Source: an uncultured Pseudomonadales bacterium (GTDB taxonomy: Bacteria > Pseudomonadota > Gammaproteobacteria > Pseudomonadales > Pseudohongiellaceae). Taken from it: a stretch of 64,000 bases of DNA. The notes beneath the pieces were generated by a model, which did not search any database, was not told the origin of the DNA, and saw nothing but the letters and a program-made list of their open reading frames with translations. Both the position numbers and the translations under genes were made by a program. Below, in pieces: positions 53,216 through 62,680 of this stretch. Location of the stretch: positions 1,371,705-1,435,704 of the forward strand of contig CAMYOK010000002.1 of the NCBI GenBank assembly GCA_947259995.1. The letters are read 5' to 3'. Each line of letters starts with the position of its first letter. Position 1 is the stretch's first letter.

Positions 53216-54148
53216 ATGTCAAAGTCGGCCATTGTCGTAATCGTTAGTGCCTTTCTCGTAAGCTGCGGCAATATCCCAGCAGTGCCGTTGCCTGATTGGC
53301 AGGCTCCGCTGGGTCGCTCGCATCCGCTAGTGGGCAGTATTTGGGATGTTAATCAAGAACGGTATCTTAATCCGCAAGAGTTACTGCGAGTATTGTCGAG
53401 CGCGGACTATGTCTTGCTGGGGGAGAAGCATGACAACCCCGATCATCATCTTTTACAAGCATATGTTTTGCGGCAATTGCGCGAGAGTTCGGCGCTAGCC
53501 AGTGTCAGTTTTGAGATGCTCGACAGTTCTCAGGCGGACGCGCTCGCGACTATTGCGCCGGCTGTTCTGCAGACCAGTGATGCTCTAAAAGCCCATTTGC
53601 ATTGGGATGAAGAGGGTTGGAGCTGGGATTTCTATGGGCCAATGCTCTATGAGCTTCTGCGCCATGAGGTGTTGGTGCAGACGGCCAATATTAGCAGCAG
53701 TGAGATGATGCTCATCTACGCCGGTAAAGACAGTGAAGCCATCCAAGGAGTGCTCAACCAGGAGCAATTGCAGCGGCTAGAGCGTGAGATCGACGAAAGT
53801 CACTGCGGCATGTTGCCAGCGAGTCAGTTTGCTTCGATGATGCGTGTGCAAAGGACGCGAGATGCGCAAATGGCAGAGAGTCTAGAAAGAGGGGCAAATG
53901 CCAAGCAAGGGGTTAATGTGCTGGTTGCTGGTAATTTTCATGCTAGGCGTGATCTGGGCGTAGCAAATTATCTTGCTGATACAAAAAACCTAATCAGCCT
54001 TTCTTTTATTGAGTTGCGGGATGAGGCTAGCGAACCTCGTGACTATGTTGAGGCATTGCAGCCAGGGTCACCTTACGATTATCTGTGGTTTACTCCCGCG
54101 GTTGCGTCACAAGACTATTGTGCAGGGCTTCGTGATAGCGCTGAATAG
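53216..54148 (+). CDS. ChaN-family haem-binding-like lipoprotein
   Basis: A 310-residue lipoprotein (lipobox LVSC near residue 17). The ChaN-type domain has the marks VLLGEKHDNPDHHLLQAYVL, FEMLDSSQADAL, LHWDEEGWSWDFYGPML, the segment around residue 200 with CGMLPASQFASMM, and NVLVAGNFHARRDLGV. ChaN of Campylobacter binds stacked haems and is iron regulated, but many members lack proven haem binding. A peptidase-like fold relation exists in the family. It probably sits at the inner face of the outer membrane. It is cotranscribed with sixA. Confidence 0.85.
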   Translation: MSKSAIVVIVSAFLVSCGNIPAVPLPDWQAPLGRSHPLVGSIWDVNQERYLNPQELLRVLSSADYVLLGEKHDNPDHHLLQAYVLRQLRESSALASVSFEMLDSSQADALATIAPAVLQTSDALKAHLHWDEEGWSWDFYGPMLYELLRHEVLVQTANISSSEMMLIYAGKDSEAIQGVLNQEQLQRLEREIDESHCGMLPASQFASMMRVQRTRDAQMAESLERGANAKQGVNVLVAGNFHARRDLGVANYLADTKNLISLSFIELRDEASEPRDYVEALQPGSPYDYLWFTPAVASQDYCAGLRDSAE

Positions 54149-54154
54149 AAGGTG

Positions 54155-54958
54155 CTAGTGGGTTAAGGAGTAGATCAAGTAGTTAATGCCCAGTTGGTAT
54201 GCAAGGTTGGCGTAACGAGTCGGGTAGCGAGGATCATAAGTATGCTCCCAGCCATCCCCCATATCTGAATTCCAATTGATCAACACCATCACCCTTCCGG
54301 CATCATCGAGAATTGCATGATTGCTGGCGCGATCAACATCTTGTTCAGGGTAATTATCTGGGTTGCCGATTACGGGGATCATCTGTGGTCCAGCGATATC
54401 ATAGTAGCTTCTGAATATCTCATGGTCTGCCGGCAGTTCAATGATCTCTCGGTCTGGGAAAACCTCAGTGAAAGCGCGGTAAAAATTATCCCACTGTCTT
54501 GTTCCCCAAAAATCATCGATTAATAAGAAGCCACCTCGCAATAAATATTCACGCATGGTTGCCCTTTCTTTGGCGCTGAAATCAGGGCCGCCGCTGCGCC
54601 CCATTTCTAAAGCATACAGAAAGGGGTAGTCAAAGATGCGTTCATCATCAAAGCGCAGCACAATAGGGTCTTTCATTACTCGCACGTTGCTAAGGCGTGA
54701 AACGCCGCGTAAGAAATTGCTGTCGGCACTCGGGAAATCGGTGCGCCAGGTACCAAAACCGAACCCATCGTTGTAGTAGTTATCGTACTGAAGGCGTACG
54801 AAGGCAAACTCAGCCGCGACATCTTGTGTTGCCAGTATTTCTGGGGGCAATAAAGGCTGGGCAGTGCTTGGTAGCGAATAAACGAGGAACAAGCTGAGTA
54901 AAGCGGCAAGTGCGCGGGAGCGGATGCGAGGGCGAGAATTTGCTATTGTAGTGCGCAT
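54155..54958 (-). CDS. Exported DUF4159 domain protein
   Basis: A 267-residue protein with a signal peptide (cleavage near STA-QP) and one DUF4159 domain: DFPSADSNFLRGVSRLSNV, YPFLYALEMGRSGGPDFS, LREYLLRGGFLLIDDFWG (approximate order) and RVMVLINWNSDMGDGWEHT. DUF4159 often forms the C-terminus of large membrane proteins in MoxR/VWA clusters; here it is alone and soluble in the periplasm. It resembles a glutamine amidotransferase-like fold without catalytic residues I can identify. It converges on ChaN. Confidence 0.85.
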   Translation of the reverse strand: MRTTIANSRPRIRSRALAALLSLFLVYSLPSTAQPLLPPEILATQDVAAEFAFVRLQYDNYYNDGFGFGTWRTDFPSADSNFLRGVSRLSNVRVMKDPIVLRFDDERIFDYPFLYALEMGRSGGPDFSAKERATMREYLLRGGFLLIDDFWGTRQWDNFYRAFTEVFPDREIIELPADHEIFRSYYDIAGPQMIPVIGNPDNYPEQDVDRASNHAILDDAGRVMVLINWNSDMGDGWEHTYDPRYPTRYANLAYQLGINYLIYSLTH

Positions 54959-55112
54959 GGGGTAGATGGTATCAATTTATTGTTCGTTTTACTGGCGATT
55001 GTGGGCTTTAAACTACCTATGCTCCGGAGACTTTGCAAGAATTCCCCCAAAGGCGTAGGCCGGTAATTTTGGTGCTGGCTCGCTAGCTGGCGTGTGGCGC
55101 TGGGAGTGATTG

Positions 55113-55126
55113 ACACTATATAGTGT
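55113..55126. promoter_or_regulatory. Palindromic operator in the MarR promoter
   Basis: ACACTATATAGTGT is a perfect 14-bp palindrome overlapping the end of a consensus -35 (TTGACA, 55110-55115) 51 bp before the marR-type gene. This is the expected place for an autorepressor site. Confidence 0.65.
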
Positions 55127-55176
55127 AAATGACAACATGCTGCTCCATATCAAAGCGTCTGGTATAGGAACTCCCT

Positions 55177-55620
55177 ATGGCACATTCTCCAAAGCGCAAA
55201 CTTTTTCTCGATCTGGTTTTATCACTCTTTAGGTTAAACGGTTTATTGGTCGCTGAAGGCGACCAAATGGCTGAAGCCCTTGGATTGACGAGTGCGCGAT
55301 GGAAAGTTATAGGCGTCGTGGCACTGGCAAGCTCGGGTGTGACAGTGCCTGGTATTGCGCGCGTTCTGGGCCAGTCGCGGCAGGCAGTTCAGCGTATTAC
55401 TGATGTTATGGAAAGTGACGGTCTTTTGCGCTATCAGGACAATCCTGACCACAAGCGATCAGTTCTAGTGTGTTTGACCGATGAAGGGCAGGAGGTCTAC
55501 ACCGCTTTGCGTGCAGTTCAAGACCCTTGGGCAATAGAGAATACCGAAGACGTTCCAGTAGAAGAGCTTGAGATTGGCTTGCAGTTAGTAAGGCGTTTAA
55601 TTCACAAATTTGATCGTTAA
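55177..55620 (+). CDS. MarR-family transcriptional regulator
   Basis: A 147-residue winged-helix regulator. The recognition region VPGIARVLGQSRQAVQRITDVMESDGLLRYQDNPDHKRS (quoted elements: LGQSRQAVQRITD and DGLLRY) is typical of MarR proteins. A 14-bp palindrome between promoter elements upstream suggests autoregulation. The nnrDE gene follows after 52 bp, though that housekeeping operon is an unlikely target. No efflux or aromatic gene is adjacent, so the ligand is unknown. Confidence 0.87.
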   Translation: MAHSPKRKLFLDLVLSLFRLNGLLVAEGDQMAEALGLTSARWKVIGVVALASSGVTVPGIARVLGQSRQAVQRITDVMESDGLLRYQDNPDHKRSVLVCLTDEGQEVYTALRAVQDPWAIENTEDVPVEELEIGLQLVRRLIHKFDR

Positions 55621-55672
55621 TTTTCGAACTAACGATCAACTACTTCCAATAAATGGTGTAAAGGATGGCTGA

Positions 55673-57316
55673 TTGAATAGATCTAATTCGAACATTCATT
55701 TGCCACGCAAGCTCTATACTGCCGAGCAGGTGCGGATGCTTGATCAGTTAATGATAGAGCATGTGCCTATCACAGCTCTTAAATTGATGCGTCGAGCGGC
55801 GCAAGTGGTTTTAAGTGTCGTGCTCCAGCGTTGGCCCCAACTGCGACGGGTCGTTGTTTTTGTCGGGACGGGCAATAATGGAGGCGATGGATATTACATT
55901 GCATTATTGGCGGCAGCCCAAGGTATCAAGGTGCAAGTGTTAGAGTGTGGAGACACTCAACGCCTACGTGGCGATGCGGCAAGTGCGCGAGATGAGGCGT
56001 TGGCCGCCGGCGTATCGTGCAAGCAATGCGACATTCTGTTGCACCTTGCCTCGGCAGATTTCCCACAAGAAACGGTTTTAATCGATGCCCTGCTGGGCAC
56101 AGGCCATAAAGGTTTGTTTAGAGCTGGATATGAGCCGGTGATCGATTGGATGAACCGGTCACCATTGCCAGTGATTTCTGTTGACCTTCCCTCGGGGCTA
56201 AACTGTGATACCGGAGAGGTTCAAGAAAGTGCCGTGTGTGCCACAATGACTGTTTGCTTGGTTGGTCTAAAGCAAGGCTTGTTTACCGCGCAGGGTCCAG
56301 AGCATGCTGGGGAGATCGTTTTTCATGACTTGGGAATGCCCGAAGCGCTCAAAAAAGACGCGCTAGTGAGTCATCCGGCAAGCTCTCGCATTGATATCAA
56401 TATTTTGGCAGAGCTGCTTAACCCTAGAACTTTGGGTGTGCACAAAGGCCAGTGTGGCAATGTGCTAGTCGTTGGCGGTGATATTGGTTTTGGTGGGGCT
56501 GCATTGCTTGCCGCTGAGGGCGCATTACGAATTGGGGCGGGCACGGTAAGCCTGGTGACTCGCACCGCCCATGTTGGTTCGGTATTGTCCCGTCGCCCGG
56601 AGATAATGGTGCGTGGGATTGACGAGACGAGTGGGCAGGGTTCGGAGCAATTATTAGAACTTTTGCAGCGCGCCTCCGTGGTTGTTATCGGCCCTGGGCT
56701 TGGTAATTCCAATTGGTCCCATAGCGTGTTGCGTCAGGTATTGAAGTTTGCGGACGGGCATTTGCCAGTGGTACTTGATGCAGATGCCTTGAATTTACTG
56801 GCCATGGATGCCTACCCAGACCCAGAGTCCGATGCGCCTACAAATTCCGCAGAGTTCACGGCATCCGCGCAATGGATCATGACCCCCCATCCTGGCGAGG
56901 CTGCTAGATTATTAGATAAATCCGTGGCAGAGATTCAAACAGACCGTTTCGCGGCCGTGACGCAGTTGCAGCGCCATTGGGGGGCAAGTGTCTTGCTAAA
57001 AGGGGTTGGTACACTTCTTTGCTATCCTAATGATTCGCTGTTGGCAAAGCCGGGAGATGTGCGCATCGATGTCTGCACCGAAGGCAACCCAGGCATGGCC
57101 AGTGGGGGCATGGGTGACATTCTAGGTGGCGTAATTGCGGGCTTGGTGGCGCAAGGCCTAGACAATGTCGACGCCTTGCGCTGTGGCGTTTGCGTGCATG
57201 GGGAGGCGGCTGATCTAGCGGCAGCGGCTGGAGGTGAGCGAGGTTTGCTTGCAAGCGATTTGCTGCCTTATATACGACGTTTAGCAAATGACCGGCGCAC
57301 CCGGTCCGAGAAATAA
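55673..57316 (+). CDS. nnrDE: Bifunctional NAD(P)H-hydrate epimerase/ADP-dependent dehydratase
   Basis: A 547-residue YjeF-type fusion. The N-terminal epimerase domain (about 10-230) has FVGTGNNGGDGYYIALLAA and LIDALLGTGHKG. The C-terminal ribokinase-like dehydratase has GQCGNVLVVGGDIGFGGAA, MTPHPGEAARLL and GNPGMASGGMGDILGGVIAGL. The enzyme repairs damaged NADH and NADPH hydrates in the cytoplasm. Initiation appears to be TTG at 55673 with AAGGA upstream; no ATG or GTG lies before the conserved start. It is the first gene of the housekeeping cluster that runs to hflX and overlaps the tsaE frame region. Confidence 0.92.
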   Translation: MNRSNSNIHLPRKLYTAEQVRMLDQLMIEHVPITALKLMRRAAQVVLSVVLQRWPQLRRVVVFVGTGNNGGDGYYIALLAAAQGIKVQVLECGDTQRLRGDAASARDEALAAGVSCKQCDILLHLASADFPQETVLIDALLGTGHKGLFRAGYEPVIDWMNRSPLPVISVDLPSGLNCDTGEVQESAVCATMTVCLVGLKQGLFTAQGPEHAGEIVFHDLGMPEALKKDALVSHPASSRIDINILAELLNPRTLGVHKGQCGNVLVVGGDIGFGGAALLAAEGALRIGAGTVSLVTRTAHVGSVLSRRPEIMVRGIDETSGQGSEQLLELLQRASVVVIGPGLGNSNWSHSVLRQVLKFADGHLPVVLDADALNLLAMDAYPDPESDAPTNSAEFTASAQWIMTPHPGEAARLLDKSVAEIQTDRFAAVTQLQRHWGASVLLKGVGTLLCYPNDSLLAKPGDVRIDVCTEGNPGMASGGMGDILGGVIAGLVAQGLDNVDALRCGVCVHGEAADLAAAAGGERGLLASDLLPYIRRLANDRRTRSEK

Positions 57317-57332
57317 CTATTCAAGTGTTTGC

Positions 57333-57875
57333 ATGCTAATGGCTGAGTTTAATTGTTTTCTCGCAGATGAGGCGGCTACTGTGCGCTTCGGCGCCTTACT
57401 TGCGCGATCCACTATGCGCGCGGAACATGGTGGCGATACTGAGCATGGGGCAAGTCTAGGTGGACGGCTCTTTCTGTCAGGCGACTTGGGAGCCGGCAAA
57501 ACGACTCTGACGCGGGGTTTATTGCGTGCTTACGGTTTCAGCGGAGCGGTAAAAAGTCCTACCTATACACTCGTAGAGCCCTACGAGGAGCCTGGTTTTA
57601 ATATCTATCATTTCGATTTGTATCGCCTCTCTGATCCGGAAGAGGTTGAATTTCTTGGGGTTTTCGACTATTTTGACGAGGAAAATCTGTGCCTGATCGA
57701 ATGGGCGGAGAAAGGAAAAGGGTATTTACCCTGTCCAGACATGAAGCTAGACATGCTTGTTGAGGGACGCGCCCGCCGGGTCCGCTGGCAAGCCTATACT
57801 GAGCATGGTGAAAAGATCGCCACTCGCCTATGGCAGTTGACACAAACATCAACCACTGGAATCACGCAAGAATGA
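57333..57875 (+). CDS. tsaE: tRNA threonylcarbamoyladenosine biosynthesis ATPase TsaE
   Basis: A 180-residue P-loop ATPase with GDLGAGKTTLTRGLLRAYG, VKSPTYTLVEPYE, and the Walker-B-like NIYHFDLYRL followed by LCLIEWAEKG. TsaE works with TsaB, TsaC and TsaD to make t6A37 of ANN-decoding tRNAs. ATG 57333 or 57339 is the likely start; the open frame reaches back into nnrDE. Its stop overlaps the amiB start (ATGA), so coupling is tight, as in E. coli yjeF-tsaE-amiB. Confidence 0.93.
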   Translation: MLMAEFNCFLADEAATVRFGALLARSTMRAEHGGDTEHGASLGGRLFLSGDLGAGKTTLTRGLLRAYGFSGAVKSPTYTLVEPYEEPGFNIYHFDLYRLSDPEEVEFLGVFDYFDEENLCLIEWAEKGKGYLPCPDMKLDMLVEGRARRVRWQAYTEHGEKIATRLWQLTQTSTTGITQE

Positions 57876-59452
57876 AGTTTTGGAGCGAACGCAAACAAGC
57901 GGGATTGAGTGCATGGAGCCCCCTAGTGGGCGGGCGCTGGCTCAGGCGTGCCCTTGTGTTGAGTTTGCTATCACTAGTGGCTGTCTCGCATGCCGCAGAA
58001 GTCGAAGATATTCGTCTTTGGCGAGCGCCTGATTATACGAGGGTTGTGTTTGATCTAGATGAACAAGCACAGTACAGCCTGTTTACACTAGAGAACCCTA
58101 GTCGCATCGTTATCGATATTAGCAACACAACGGTGAGTGCCAGCCTGACTGGTTTCGATTTCAAAGATAGCCCGGTAACGGGTATTCGCAGTGCCACGCG
58201 CAACGGCTCGGATGTCCGGGTGGTGATCGACTTAACTCGTCAGGTAAATCCTAGTAGTTTTAGTCTTGCAGCAAATGGCGAACAAAAAGACCGAGTTGTG
58301 GTCGACCTCTACGATATCGGTAGCGCCCCTGCTGTGGCTGAGACGGTCATCGCAACTCCTCATGTTGGGTCGCAGCGCGACATTATCGTGGCTATCGATG
58401 CGGGTCATGGTGGCGAGGATCCGGGGGCAATCGGCTACGATAGAAAGATTCGTGAAAAAGATGTAGCCCTCGCTATTTCGCGAGCGATTTATAACCGACT
58501 ATTGTCAGCCCCTGGCTATAAACCGGTCATGGTGCGAGACGGTGACTATTCGGTGCAGCTGCAACGTCGGCCACAAATAGCTCGACAAAATCGTGCTGAC
58601 ATCTTCCTGTCGATACATGCAGACTCTTTCAGTTCGACGCGCGCAGAGGGCGTTACGGTTTACGCGCTTTCTGAGCGTATCGCAGAGGATGAGAATTCAC
58701 GCCGTGTGGCTGAGAAAGAGAATAGCGCCGATTTGCTAGGCGGTGTCGCTGGCGATACAAGCTTGCGTAATATTGAGGATGATTTGGCGCGAACCTTATT
58801 AGATCTGTCCATGGCGTGGAGTATCGAACAAAGCACTGCCGCTGGCTCTTATATACTGAATTCTTTGCGCGGCGTTGCCACATTGCGGCGTGATAAAACT
58901 CAGCAAGGCAATCTCTGGGTTCTGCGCTCGCCAGACATCCCCTCAGTACTAATTGAAACTGGTTATTTGTCCAATCCCGCCGAGGCACGTCAGTTGAATA
59001 CAGCTTCATACCAACGGCGTTTGGCCGACGGAATTGTGCAAGGGGTCATGGCTTATTTTTACGATAGGCCACCAGAAGATACGCTGATCTCATGGCAGAA
59101 AGAGAACAATATTAAGCCAGATGTTGGCACCTTGCTAAGTGGCAGCTACGTAGTACGGCGAGGAGATAATCTTTCTGAAATTGCGCAACGCTATGGTGTA
59201 AGCACTAGCCAATTGCGGGCAGAGAACTCTTTGAGGAGTGATGTTATTCGCATAGGGCAAGAATTGCAGATTCCAGGAATGATGAGTCCTGTTGCGGCGC
59301 AGCTGCCCAAAGAGCATAAAATTACCCGTGGTGAGACTCTCTCGGGTATCGCTGAACGTTATCGCGTCAGCCTCTCTAGTTTGCGAACCGCCAATAGTTT
59401 GCGCGGTGACGTCATCAAAGTCGGTCAGGTGTTAAAGATTCCTGCCCCCTAA
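57872..59452 (+). CDS. amiB: N-acetylmuramoyl-L-alanine amidase with AMIN and two LysM domains
   Basis: A 526-residue septal amidase. After an N-terminal signal ([14 protein letters not shown]) come an AMIN domain (about 40-150), the zinc amidase_3 domain ([34 protein letters not shown]; about 175-405) and two C-terminal LysM domains ([19 protein letters not shown] and [19 protein letters not shown]). The zinc ligands and catalytic Glu are present. It cleaves the amide bond between muramic acid and the stem peptide during cell separation, activated by EnvC/NlpD-type factors. It overlaps tsaE by 4 bp; mutL follows after 35 bp. Confidence 0.94.
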   Translation: MKFWSERKQAGLSAWSPLVGGRWLRRALVLSLLSLVAVSHAAEVEDIRLWRAPDYTRVVFDLDEQAQYSLFTLENPSRIVIDISNTTVSASLTGFDFKDSPVTGIRSATRNGSDVRVVIDLTRQVNPSSFSLAANGEQKDRVVVDLYDIGSAPAVAETVIATPHVGSQRDIIVAIDAGHGGEDPGAIGYDRKIREKDVALAISRAIYNRLLSAPGYKPVMVRDGDYSVQLQRRPQIARQNRADIFLSIHADSFSSTRAEGVTVYALSERIAEDENSRRVAEKENSADLLGGVAGDTSLRNIEDDLARTLLDLSMAWSIEQSTAAGSYILNSLRGVATLRRDKTQQGNLWVLRSPDIPSVLIETGYLSNPAEARQLNTASYQRRLADGIVQGVMAYFYDRPPEDTLISWQKENNIKPDVGTLLSGSYVVRRGDNLSEIAQRYGVSTSQLRAENSLRSDVIRIGQELQIPGMMSPVAAQLPKEHKITRGETLSGIAERYRVSLSSLRTANSLRGDVIKVGQVLKIPAP

Positions 59453-59487
59453 CACTCTATGCTCAGGCCTCGAGCCAACGGATTTCA

Positions 59488-61335
59488 ATGACACGTATTG
59501 CATTACTAAGCCAACGCTTGGCTAATCAGATTGCCGCAGGAGAGGTGGTCGAACGGCCAGCCTCTGTGGTGAAAGAATTGCTGGAAAATTGCATCGATGC
59601 TGGTGCCAATAGAATTGATATCGATATTGAGCAAGGAGGTACTAAGCTCATTCGCATTCGTGATAATGGCTCTGGTATCGACAAAGAGGATCTAGGGCTC
59701 GCGCTTAGTCGGCATGCGACAAGTAAAATAGCGAATCTCGATGATTTAGAGAATATAGCCAGTTTAGGTTTTCGTGGCGAGGCATTGGCTAGTATCTGCT
59801 CGGTGTCTCGGCTGGAGTTGGTGTCGAACTCGAAAAACGACCCTGGCGAAAATGCATGGCGCGTTGAAGCTGAAGGGCAAGAAATGAATACGGCCTTGAG
59901 TCCAGCTTCGCACCCGCAAGGCACGACAGTGGAGGTGCGAGATCTCTTTTTCAATACTCCCGCTCGCAAAAAATTTCTACGCACCGAGAAAACCGAGTTC
60001 ACGCGATTAGAGGAAGTTGTAAAACGCCTGGCGTTGAGTCGTTTTGATGTGGCCTTTAGTTTAAGGCACAACCAACGCAGTATTCACCATTTGCAAACGG
60101 CAGTGACGGAGCAGGAGCAGCAACGGCGCGTGGCTTTGGTTTGCGGGCCAGCTTTCATTGAAAATGCGATTCATATCGATATTGAAGCATCGGGTTTGCG
60201 TTTGTGGGGCTGGGTGAGTCTGCCGACTTTTTCGCGCAGCCAAGCAGATCTTCAGTATTTTTATGTCAATGGAAGAATTATTCGCGATAAGTTAGTGACT
60301 CACGCAGTGAAGCAAGCGTATCAAGATGTTTTGTTTCATGGCCGACATCCCGCCTTCGTTTTGTATCTAGAATTACAGCCAGCACTAGTTGATGTGAATG
60401 TGCACCCAACTAAACATGAGGTTCGCTTCCGCGATGGGCGGCTAGTGCATGACTTCTTGTTTCGAGCACTGCACAAAGCGTTGGCAGGTGTGCGCCCTGA
60501 AGACCGATTGGTGAGCCAACAAGACAGTGCTGGGAGTACTGTAGATAGAGATACTGGTGAGATGCTGGCGCCAGCAAGTGCGGCTAGCATGGGTGAGTTC
60601 TCCGGCCAAGGACGCATGAGCCTGAGCTCTGCTCCGTATGGTGCCAATTCTCCCTCAAATTCCTATGGGGCGTTCTCCAGTGCGAATAATGCGAGTGCGC
60701 AAATAGCTGAGCAATTGCAAACTTATAAAGAGCTGGCGGAGGATGAGGAAGTCCCTCCGCTTGGTTTCGCTATAGCGCAGCTTCATGGTATTTACATACT
60801 TGCGCAAAATAAACAGGGCTTAGTGGTTGTTGATATGCACGCGGCTCATGAGCGAATCACCTATGAGCATATGAAGCAGGCTGTGGCGAATGAGGGGATC
60901 AGGGCGCAGCCTTTGTTGGTCCCAGTATCAATTGCTGTGAGCCAGGCTGAGGCCGATTGCGCCGAGCAAGAAGCCCAAGCGTTACTAGATTTGGGATTGG
61001 CGGTAGAGCGCGTGGCGAGTGAATCAATTTTAGTGCGGCAGGTCCCCGTGATCTTGAGCTCTGCCAATATCGAACAGCTCGTTCGCGATGTCTTAGCGGA
61101 TGTGCGTGAGCACGGCTCCAGTGAACGAGTAAGCAATTACCAAGACGAGCTGTTATCGACGATGGCCTGTCATGGTTCGGTGCGAGCCAATCGGCAATTA
61201 ACAATTCCCGAGATGAATGCCTTGCTTCGCGACATGGAACGAACCGAGCGTAGCGGTCAGTGCAACCATGGGCGGCCAACATGGGTGCTACAAAGCATTG
61301 ATCAACTCGACAAATTGTTCTTGCGTGGGCAGTAA
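59488..61335 (+). CDS. mutL: DNA mismatch repair protein MutL with endonuclease motif
   Basis: A 615-residue MutL. The GHKL ATPase N-terminus has [19 protein letters not shown] and FRGEALASI. The C-terminal domain carries [12 protein letters not shown] starting at Asp449, which fits the D-x-H-A-x2-E-x4-E nicking-endonuclease motif. Supporting motifs are [10 protein letters not shown] and QCNHGRPT. E. coli MutL lacks these, while Pseudomonas aeruginosa MutL has them and nicks DNA. It implies strand discrimination without MutH. A Ser/Gly-rich linker (about 350-410) separates the halves. It is in the usual cluster between amiB and miaA. Confidence 0.94.
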   Translation: MTRIALLSQRLANQIAAGEVVERPASVVKELLENCIDAGANRIDIDIEQGGTKLIRIRDNGSGIDKEDLGLALSRHATSKIANLDDLENIASLGFRGEALASICSVSRLELVSNSKNDPGENAWRVEAEGQEMNTALSPASHPQGTTVEVRDLFFNTPARKKFLRTEKTEFTRLEEVVKRLALSRFDVAFSLRHNQRSIHHLQTAVTEQEQQRRVALVCGPAFIENAIHIDIEASGLRLWGWVSLPTFSRSQADLQYFYVNGRIIRDKLVTHAVKQAYQDVLFHGRHPAFVLYLELQPALVDVNVHPTKHEVRFRDGRLVHDFLFRALHKALAGVRPEDRLVSQQDSAGSTVDRDTGEMLAPASAASMGEFSGQGRMSLSSAPYGANSPSNSYGAFSSANNASAQIAEQLQTYKELAEDEEVPPLGFAIAQLHGIYILAQNKQGLVVVDMHAAHERITYEHMKQAVANEGIRAQPLLVPVSIAVSQAEADCAEQEAQALLDLGLAVERVASESILVRQVPVILSSANIEQLVRDVLADVREHGSSERVSNYQDELLSTMACHGSVRANRQLTIPEMNALLRDMERTERSGQCNHGRPTWVLQSIDQLDKLFLRGQ

Positions 61336-61376
61336 GCTCTCGCATTTCGGCCAATGAATTATGAAGGTTAGGCACC

Positions 61377-62327
61377 ATGGTGTTAGTAAAACCGCCCGCG
61401 ATCTGTCTGCTAGGCCCAACGGCCGTCGGTAAAACAGATTTTGCGATAGACATTGTCAAGCGTCTGCCGTGCGAAATTATCAGCGTGGATTCGGCGCAAA
61501 TATACCGCTATATGAATATCGGGACGGGCAAGCCCGACGCGGAAACCTTGTTGCGTGCGCCGCACCGCTTGATTGATTTTCTCGATCCTGCAGAGGCATA
61601 TTCGGCGTCGACGTTTCGAAGCGACGCTTTGCGGGAGATGCAGTCCATAAGTGAAGCGGGGAAAGTTCCGCTGCTCGTGGGAGGCACAATGCTTTACTTT
61701 AAAGCCTTGCGAGATGGTTTGGCGAAGATGCCAGCTTCGAACGAAAAGGTAAGACAGGAGATCCTAGCCTTGGCACAACGCGAGGGTTGGGGGGCTGTGC
61801 ATGAGGCTTTGCAGGCTGTGGATCCAAGTTCTGCTGCGCGTATCCATCCCAATGATCCGCAGCGTTTGCAAAGAGCCTTGGAGGTATATCGCGTCTCCGG
61901 TGTGACGATGACAGAGCATCATCTGCGTGAAGCGCAGCAAGGCGGGCAACAGGCCCTGCCCTTTGATTTGCACTTTTTTGCGATCCAAGCGGCCGATCGC
62001 GCCGTATTACATGAAAAGATCGCCCGTCGTTTTCAGGGCATGATTGATGCAGGCCTAGTAGCCGAAGTCGAAGGTCTTTATGGGCGTGGGGATCTCGATT
62101 TAGGGATGCCTTCCATGCGCGCAGTTGGGTATCGGCAGGTATGGCAACACATTGCTGGTGAAATCAGCTTTGATGCAATGGTGGAACAGGGTATTATTGC
62201 CACGCGACAACTCGCTAAGCGACAGATCACTTGGATGCGTAGTTGGGATAATCTGCACAAATTTGACAGCGAAGCCCCAGAAACTCTGGATCTGCTATTG
62301 AATTCAATCAGTAAGATCGCAATATAG
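61377..62327 (+). CDS. miaA: tRNA dimethylallyltransferase
   Basis: A 316-residue enzyme of standard length. The P-loop is LLGPTAVGKTDFAI; IISVDSAQIYRYMNIGTGKP and LVGGTMLYFKALRDGL follow; GYRQVWQH and TRQLAKRQITWMRSW close it. It adds dimethylallyl to N6 of A37 in tRNAs reading UNN codons. It lies in the invariant mutL-miaA-hfq order, 41 bp after mutL. Confidence 0.96.
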   Translation: MVLVKPPAICLLGPTAVGKTDFAIDIVKRLPCEIISVDSAQIYRYMNIGTGKPDAETLLRAPHRLIDFLDPAEAYSASTFRSDALREMQSISEAGKVPLLVGGTMLYFKALRDGLAKMPASNEKVRQEILALAQREGWGAVHEALQAVDPSSAARIHPNDPQRLQRALEVYRVSGVTMTEHHLREAQQGGQQALPFDLHFFAIQAADRAVLHEKIARRFQGMIDAGLVAEVEGLYGRGDLDLGMPSMRAVGYRQVWQHIAGEISFDAMVEQGIIATRQLAKRQITWMRSWDNLHKFDSEAPETLDLLLNSISKIAI

Positions 62328-62390
62328 AGAATTCTTAGGAATTATACCGCTGGAAAATCCAGCTTACATTAACGGTTAAGGAGAAAGTCA

Positions 62391-62666
62391 ATGTCAAAAG
62401 GGCATTCCTTACAAGACCCTTTCTTAAATGTGCTTCGCAAGGAGCGTATCCCGGTATCCATTTATTTGGTGAGTGGCATTAAGCTACAAGGGCAGATTGA
62501 GTCGTTCGATCAATTCGTCATTTTGCTTAAAAATGCTGTCAATCAGATGGTATACAAGCATGCAATTTCCACTGTCGTGCCTGCACGCTCAGTCAAGATC
62601 CCTACCCAGGGTTCTGGCGACGCAGCAGCGGACGAAGAGGAAGAAGCGCCAGGCAATGTTGCCTGA
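62391..62666 (+). CDS. hfq: RNA chaperone Hfq
   Basis: A 91-residue Sm-like protein. The Sm1 segment [27 protein letters not shown] and Sm2 segment [10 protein letters not shown] include the YKHA motif that binds U-rich RNA; quoted parts are [12 protein letters not shown] and [12 protein letters not shown]. The C-terminal tail is short and acidic (ADEEEEAP), as in Pseudomonas-like Hfq. It forms a hexamer and pairs small RNAs with mRNAs. AAGGAG precedes the ATG. Confidence 0.97.
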   Translation: MSKGHSLQDPFLNVLRKERIPVSIYLVSGIKLQGQIESFDQFVILLKNAVNQMVYKHAISTVVPARSVKIPTQGSGDAAADEEEEAPGNVA

Positions 62667-62680
62667 CTTGAGGTTAATTT

